From an uncultured beta proteobacterium (GTDB taxonomy: Bacteria; Pseudomonadota; Gammaproteobacteria; Burkholderiales; Rhodocyclaceae): a stretch of DNA of 10,312 bases. Position 1 is the first letter of the stretch. Every line of letters starts with the position of its first letter. The notes below the pieces were generated by a model. It searched no databases. It saw only the letters and a program-made list of their open reading frames with translations, and had not been told where the DNA came from. Below are positions 7,301 to 10,312 of the stretch, in pieces. The translations under genes and the position numbers were made by a program. The stretch covers positions 1-10,312 of the forward strand of contig CAIWVX010000236.1 of NCBI GenBank assembly GCA_903916205.1. The letters run 5' to 3'.

Positions 7301-7733
7301 CCGCTTCAAGGGCAAAAAAGATAAAGGTAAATGAGGCGTAAATGAGCGATGTAATGGTCGATCCGATATAGCCAAAGCCCGCCCCACGGGTTAATAAATC
7401 CATGTCGAGACCATAGCGGGCGGCGGCGTGACTGATCGGTAAGCCGATTAAAAAGATGATTAAACCGGCGGCAAGAATCGCCCAAAAAGCGTTTATAAAA
7501 CCCGCATTAACCAGCATTGTGGCCCCCACCGCCTCCAGCACCAGAAAGGACGAGGCGGCAAAAGCGGTATTAGCAACACGCATTTCTGACCATTTGCGAA
7601 AGCTCAGCGGTGTAAAGCGCAAGGCGTAGTCTTCGAGCGTTTCATTGGCGACCCACGTGTTGTAATCGCGTCTTATTTTTACAACCCGCTGAAGCGGTTC
7701 GGTGGCGGCGAGAGAAGGCGGCTGGGTTTTCAT
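4326..7733 (-). CDS. NCS1-type permease fused to hybrid sensor histidine kinase
   Basis: A 1135-residue inner-membrane fusion. Residues about 45-490 form a 12-helix transporter of the NCS1 (nucleobase-cation-symport-1, cytosine/purine/hydantoin) type, with the TM6-like stretch ALITQMGEQADYLRFMP near 241-257. A cytoplasmic segment with nine cysteines (506-543) follows, then two further membrane helices (about 576-596 and 617-638) and a coiled coil. The HisKA domain carries His693 (SHELRTPLN). The ATPase domain shows the N box with Asn811, DSGPGI (838-843) and GSGVGL (865-870). A receiver domain holds Asp934, phospho-acceptor Asp978, Ser1007 and Lys1029. The last 90 residues are a Pro/Ser linker and a helical tail without an HPt motif. 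The layout parallels CbrA, where an SLC5 permease is fused to a kinase. The likely role is sensing a transported nucleobase-like solute; whether it still transports is unknown. The ATG at 7733 is the first in-frame start; I see no clear ribosome-binding site. Confidence 0.93.
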   Translation of the reverse strand: MKTQPPSLAATEPLQRVVKIRRDYNTWVANETLEDYALRFTPLSFRKWSEMRVANTAFAASSFLVLEAVGATMLVNAGFINAFWAILAAGLIIFLIGLPISHAAARYGLDMDLLTRGAGFGYIGSTITSLIYASFTFIFFALEAAIMAYALELAFAIPPRWGYLICALAVIPLVTHGVTVISRLQAWTQPLWIILLILPYAFLLLETPEVLSGLFSYAGENGTGGSFSMPLFGAALTVGIALITQMGEQADYLRFMPERTPKNNRRWWFGVILGGPGWVLLGVGKMLGGALLAYLVLRNALPVEKAIDPNQMYLIGFSHVFSNTSLAIAATVLFVVISQIKINVTNAYAGSLAWSNFFSRLTHSHPGRVVWVVFNTLIALLLMELDVFQALGQILGLYSNIAISWMAAVVADLVINKPLGLSPPHIEFKRSQLYDINPVGVVAMGSASLLSIAAFNGWLGPTLQPYASFVALLTAFIAAPLMAWITQGRYYLVQDKPTAPVDSPRCCICERDYESDDTAFCPAYGGTICSLCCSLDARCADLCKPQAHLAAQWKALLRRLLPAKLIPYLDTGLGHYLLLMAGIIPLLAGLLGLLYTHEVFALGALHNALLPHLQQVFIKAFSVLLMLAGIGAWWMVLTQKSRQVAQEESNRQTHLLMREIDLHQRTDEQLQKAKKVADQANLAKSRYITAISHELRTPLNSILGYAQILDSDEALPPNRRQAVSVIRKSGDHLLSVIEGTLDIARIESGKLTLEAKPFNFPEFLQQIVGMFELQARNKGLTFTYAPSQNIPLSVRADPRRLRQILINLLGNAVKFTVTGGVKFQVDYLRDMAIFEIHDSGPGILDDDIERIFEPFVRGSTAQVGGSGVGLTIARMLTDLMGGEMTVKSTPGAGSVFRARLFLPQQNHVTPNAQPVSRTHRIGYIGVRRRILVVDNERVDREMLHNVLAPLGFCVEQAASGEACLKKLQDDTPHLIFMDLAMPGIDGWETIRRIRREKLSDAPIAILSANAFNKELDNDVGLAADDFIVKPLRVDEFLDWIGRKLALEWVSSDSPERTPPAVSAAPSALIPPPSADLLELDELVSLGYLRGILNKLGEIERLQPHCGEFVKILRELARQFQFDAMHNVIRKAHDVT

Positions 7734-7961
7734 GAAGCGCAGGGTTTGGGCAAGAAAGCGCTAAGACAACGGAGAGGCCATAAAAGTGCGAAAAGGAGGC
7801 GGCAGGGCGCGGAAAAAGTGGCGGCGGCTGCCCGAAGCTGTCGGCACCCAAGCCGCGTTGATTGCCAAACTATCCGCAGGGCAGAACGCTTGCATTGCGG
7901 CGCAAAACGCCTTTGATGAGGCGCTGCGATCTGAAAAAAGGGGGTATATTCCGCTTGGTTC
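7734..7961. other. Divergent intergenic region between kinase and toxin-antitoxin locus
   Basis: No convincing gene. Open frames here on both strands lack family features and run into neighbouring real genes. The stretch must hold the promoter of the minus-strand permease-kinase gene, but I see no good -10/-35 pair for it. Its purine-rich plus strand (7780-7830) is unlike the neighbouring coding DNA. Confidence 0.5.
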
Positions 7962-7982
7962 TATACGGATAACCCGTATAAT
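7955..7982 (+). promoter_or_regulatory. Toxin-antitoxin promoter with palindromic operator
   Basis: A perfect -10 TATAAT (7977-7982) is preceded, with a 16-base spacer, by a weak -35 TTGGTT (7955-7960). A 7-bp perfect inverted repeat, TATACGG (7962-7968) and CCGTATA (7974-7980) with a 5-base spacer, covers the spacer and overlaps the -10. This is the expected site for autorepression by the HTH antitoxin encoded just downstream. The -10 ends only 7 bases before the toxin ATG, so the transcript would have almost no leader. Confidence 0.75.
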
Positions 7983-7989
7983 AAACGCC

Positions 7990-8118
7990 ATGCAAAGCGT
8001 TATCGAACACCCAACTTTTATTAAGCCGGCGGCCAAAATTTGGTCAGAGGGCGAACTTCACGCTTTCGTTGATTGGATTGCAGCGAACCCGTTGGCTGGC
8101 AAACATGACAGCCAGTGA
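7990..8118 (+). pseudogene. Truncated HigB2/RelE-like toxin stub
   Basis: A 42-residue frame that begins like a HigB2-type (RelE/ParE superfamily) mRNA-cleaving toxin: MQSVIEHPTFIKPAAKIWSEGELHAFVDWIAANPLAG. Intact members run to roughly 105-115 residues; after NPLAG they continue with a glycine/arginine-rich strand region that carries the catalytic basic residues. Here only KHDSQ follows before a stop, so the catalytic half is gone and the product is almost surely inactive. The likely cause is an internal deletion that spared the downstream antitoxin. The ATG at 7990 is chosen from the family N-terminus; an open frame extends upstream but shows no toxin features. It retains its own promoter and operator, so a short transcript may still be made as leader for the antitoxin. 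Confidence 0.8.
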
Positions 8119-8144
8119 AATCAACCGAAATCGGAGAACTTGAT

Positions 8145-8471
8145 ATGAAAAGGAATTTTGACATCGAAAAAGTTGCCCGCGCAATCGAGGCGGATGCCGG
8201 CGAGAGCTTGCCCGACATTCGTACTGCGTTGGCAGAGGTCAAGTCTGGAAACGTGGGGCGTGTCACCACGCCAGAGCAAATACTGCTGCGCCAAGCCCGA
8301 GCCAAGACAAGGCTAACTCAAGTCGAATTTGCTAAACGAATTGACACCCCTGTCGCCACGCTGCGTGATTGGGAACAGGGGCGCTTTGCGCCGCCAGGCG
8401 GAGCGGTCTGCCTGTTCCGACTCATCGTTAATCATCCTGAGTTATCACAAGAGTTGAGCGCAAATTATTGA
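8145..8471 (+). CDS. HigA2-like HTH antitoxin / XRE-family regulator
   Basis: A 108-residue protein with an N-terminal helical part (MKRNFDIEKVARAIEADAGESLPD) and a helix-turn-helix at about residues 49-80 (RQARAKTRLTQVEFAKRIDTPVATLRDWEQGRFAP). It ends with a helix, CLFRLIVNHPELSQEL. This is the pattern of antitoxins that neutralise HigB2-like toxins and repress their own promoter. The length is normal and the gene looks intact. The ATG at 8145 has a GGAG at 8133-8136 with an 8-base gap. A GTG at 8115 overlaps the toxin-stub stop as GTGA and would add 10 residues, but it lacks a visible ribosome-binding site. With its toxin truncated, it is an orphan antitoxin that may persist as a plain transcriptional regulator acting at the 7962-7980 palindrome. 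Confidence 0.88.
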   Translation: MKRNFDIEKVARAIEADAGESLPDIRTALAEVKSGNVGRVTTPEQILLRQARAKTRLTQVEFAKRIDTPVATLRDWEQGRFAPPGGAVCLFRLIVNHPELSQELSANY

Positions 8472-8596
8472 ACATGGCATTTTATAATCCTCGCATTCAG
8501 TGACTACGTGTCTTGAGAATTTTGTCCAATGAGGTATGCGCCTGAGCGGTGTCTGTATTGTCTGTCTTCTTAGAGCGAACTTAATAAGGGTCTGCC
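8472..8596 (+). promoter_or_regulatory. Leader of the large surface protein gene
   Basis: This 125-base gap separates the antitoxin from the large Ig-like protein gene. It holds a ribosome-binding site AAGGG (8586-8590) six bases before the ATG at 8597. A direct repeat TGTCTGT occurs at 8550-8556 and 8559-8565, a possible regulator site. A weak promoter can be drawn (TTGAGA 8513-8518, TATGCG 8535-8540), and a TATAAT at 8483-8488 lacks a matching -35. No terminator hairpin is visible after the antitoxin. The ribosome-binding site is the only part I trust. Confidence 0.5.
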
Positions 8597-10312
8597 ATGA
8601 AATCCGACGCTTTTCCTTCTGCTAACGTGCCTAATGAGGTTGCCAACGGGCTGGAGGCTTCGCTTCCCGACGTACCGTCGGACGTCGCCTTAGCCGTTGG
8701 CACCCCCGAGTTTCAGCCGGTGCCGTTGGCGGCTGAGTCAACGAAAAAAGCCGTTAAGGCTAAGCTTAAAAAGCCTTCAGAGGAGGACGATCAGGACGCC
8801 TCGGCGCAATCTTCCGATGTTAGCGATCAGGCCACCGACGCGCAGATTAGCGAAAGCCCTCAAAGCCTCAGCGCCAGTGGTCAAACGCTAGCGCAAGCGG
8901 ATCTGGAACACGTCGGTGTTGGCGCCCAAACGCCAACGGTCGCTGCCGGTTCCGCGCCCTCCGTTGGCGCTGAAGTCGCCACCAGCACCGGTGCCGGTGC
9001 GGCGGGGCTGAGCGGAATGCAGATGCTCGGTCTGGGCGTTATCGGTATCGCTTTAGGCGCGGGTGGAGGCGGAGGTGGAAATGGAAATGGTGGTGATGTT
9101 GTGCACGCCCTGGTGAGCGGTGCCGTGCAGATGGGAACGTTTGTTTCGGGGACGGTCACCATCCAGCTTTATCAAAAAGATGGTGTGACTAAACTGGGTG
9201 GACCGGTTGAGGTGGGCGCGGGCGGAAAATACAGCATCGACATTGGCGCTTACGCTTATAACGGTGTGGTGATCGCCAAAGTGCTCGACAAAGATGCCAA
9301 CGGCGACTATACCGATGAAGCTACGGGGCAATTAACGGATCTCCAGTTGGCCTTAGTCGCGGTTGGGGTGAAAAGCGGCGCAGATTTGACCCTCAACATT
9401 AATCCTTTGACCACGATTGCCGCACGCAAGATGATGGCGGCGGGGGGTAGCGTGGCCTCGGCACAGGAGGTCACCGATTGGAATGCCACCATCGCCAAGA
9501 TTTTCGGGGTGACCGGCGATGTGACGACCAGTACCGATGTGTCACTTACGCTCGCCGCTTTTTCCGGTCTTGACTCGAAGCTCGGCAGTCAAGAAGCCAC
9601 GGTCAATACGCTGACCTCAAAGATTTCAGGAACTCAGACGAGTGCGGTTTTAGCCGATGAGAGTAAGTTTTTGCTTGTTGAAGGTGCCGCCGTCGCCGAG
9701 AGTAAAACGCCGGGTACCACTCAGCACGTGATCAAAACCTTGGGCGTCATTACCGTCGATGTGATTGCGGGCGATAATGTCATTAATCTCACTGAACGGG
9801 CGGCGGGGATTAACCTCACCGGCACCGTTATCGCGGGCTCGGCGGTTAGTCTAAGCTTTTCTCACACCGACCCGACGACTGGTCTCGTTGTGGTTACTGC
9901 TGCCACCGGCCCCGCTGTGGTTAGCGGCACCCACTGGACGTACACCCTTCAAACCGCCGACATCACTCACTTGGGCGCGGATGGGGCCAAAGGTATTGTC
10001 GTGACAGCCACCTCATCGGCGGGCACGGCGGTGACGACTCAGAGCGATTTCCAAATTGACATCACGGCCCCGAACGTAAGCGTCGTCACCGACAACACGT
10101 CGGCGGCAACCACCCACGCCGACATTAGCTTCAACGTCAGTTTTAGCGAGGCTCTTTCCGGCACCCCCACAACCAGCGCCTTCACCGCTAGCAACGGCAC
10201 GGTGAAAAGTGTTACGCGGCAGGGTACCACCAACGTCTATACCGTCGTCGTCACCCCGACGGCGGGTGTCGCCAGCGGTGCCGTTGAACTTAGCCTCGTT
10301 GGCAGTGCCGTC
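8597..10312 (+). CDS. Large Ig-like-repeat surface/secreted protein (partial, 5' end)
   Basis: The first 572 codons of a long protein that runs off the window with no stop. Residues 1-130 are low-complexity and charged, with a Lys-rich patch (50-59) and then an acidic, Ser/Gln/Ala-rich stretch; there is no Sec signal peptide. A hydrophobic segment (about 137-155) leads into a Gly/Asn run (155-166), as in the N-terminal region of Bap/BapA-type adhesins. Residues about 167-365 form a beta-rich region with an EF-hand-like loop, DKDANGD (231-237). About 385-490 is a bacterial Ig-like domain (DNVINLTERAAGINLTGTV, then HWTYTLQTADITHLG, then FQIDITAP). About 491-572 starts another (FSEALSGTPTTSAFTASNGTVKSV) like Big_12 domains. 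The architecture suggests a type I-secreted biofilm adhesin; the C-terminal secretion signal and any transporter genes lie outside the window. The start has a good ribosome-binding site. Confidence 0.85.
   Translation, partial: MKSDAFPSANVPNEVANGLEASLPDVPSDVALAVGTPEFQPVPLAAESTKKAVKAKLKKPSEEDDQDASAQSSDVSDQATDAQISESPQSLSASGQTLAQADLEHVGVGAQTPTVAAGSAPSVGAEVATSTGAGAAGLSGMQMLGLGVIGIALGAGGGGGGNGNGGDVVHALVSGAVQMGTFVSGTVTIQLYQKDGVTKLGGPVEVGAGGKYSIDIGAYAYNGVVIAKVLDKDANGDYTDEATGQLTDLQLALVAVGVKSGADLTLNINPLTTIAARKMMAAGGSVASAQEVTDWNATIAKIFGVTGDVTTSTDVSLTLAAFSGLDSKLGSQEATVNTLTSKISGTQTSAVLADESKFLLVEGAAVAESKTPGTTQHVIKTLGVITVDVIAGDNVINLTERAAGINLTGTVIAGSAVSLSFSHTDPTTGLVVVTAATGPAVVSGTHWTYTLQTADITHLGADGAKGIVVTATSSAGTAVTTQSDFQIDITAPNVSVVTDNTSAATTHADISFNVSFSEALSGTPTTSAFTASNGTVKSVTRQGTTNVYTVVVTPTAGVASGAVELSLVGSAV

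Noticed and set aside
7941..7950. GGGGGTATAT as half of a CsoR/CueR-like metal-regulator site
   Set aside because: Only one half-site is present, with no matching inverted half and no metal-resistance gene nearby.
7786..7989. Upstream extension of the toxin stub
   Set aside because: The toxin family begins at MQSVIE. The extension crosses the promoter and operator and has no toxin-like sequence.
9061..9097. G-rich run as a G-quadruplex or repeat element
   Set aside because: It is explained by glycine codons of the poly-Gly linker, and its G tracts are mostly only two bases long.
8881..9162. Proline-rich open frame on the minus strand
   Set aside because: It is antisense to the Gly/Ala-rich part of the large surface protein, whose frame is open from 8597 to the window end with a good ribosome-binding site.
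1..10312. CRISPR arrays, tRNA or rRNA genes, and complete insertion sequences
   Set aside because: I looked for spaced direct repeats, cloverleaf-like segments and transposase frames with terminal inverted repeats and saw none.

Overview
The window looks like proteobacterial chromosome, most likely a betaproteobacterium or a related gammaproteobacterium. The gene order dacA-dat-ybeD-lipB and the HigA2-type antitoxin are familiar from those groups. I cannot name the species from sequence alone.

Left part (1-2741, minus strand): a tight housekeeping cluster, read right to left. It holds dacA (PBP5-type D-Ala-D-Ala carboxypeptidase), dat (D-amino-acid aminotransferase, class IV), ybeD (UPF0250/DUF493) and lipB (octanoyltransferase, cut by the window edge). 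Gaps are 8 bp or less, or the genes overlap, so it reads as one operon. An extended -10 promoter (TGCTATAAT) lies just upstream of dacA. The first two genes handle D-alanine and cell-wall peptides; the last two belong to lipoate attachment.

Middle spacer (2742-3412): an AT-rich and then palindrome-rich non-coding stretch, followed on the plus strand by a roughly 430-bp remnant of a group II intron. The remnant keeps a piece of domain I, the maturase X-domain tail of the intron protein, and well-formed domains V and VI with a bulged branch-point A. The reverse transcriptase and most of domain I are gone.

Right of it (3413-7733, minus strand): a two-gene signalling operon. The first gene encodes a 1135-residue fusion of an NCS1-type nucleobase/hydantoin permease, a nine-cysteine motif, two extra membrane helices, a histidine kinase and a receiver domain. 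Its last codons overlap by 11 bp with a LuxR-type response regulator that has a PAS-like middle. The arrangement suggests a transporter-like sensor that controls transcription through the regulator. Ligand and target genes are unknown.

Far right (7962-10312, plus strand): a damaged toxin-antitoxin locus (42-residue toxin stub, intact HTH antitoxin, palindromic operator over the -10). It is followed by the first 572 codons of a large surface or secreted protein with a hydrophobic/poly-Gly N-terminal region and bacterial Ig-like domains, which runs off the right edge. The intron remnant and the toxin stub show that accessory elements have decayed on both sides of the signalling operon.
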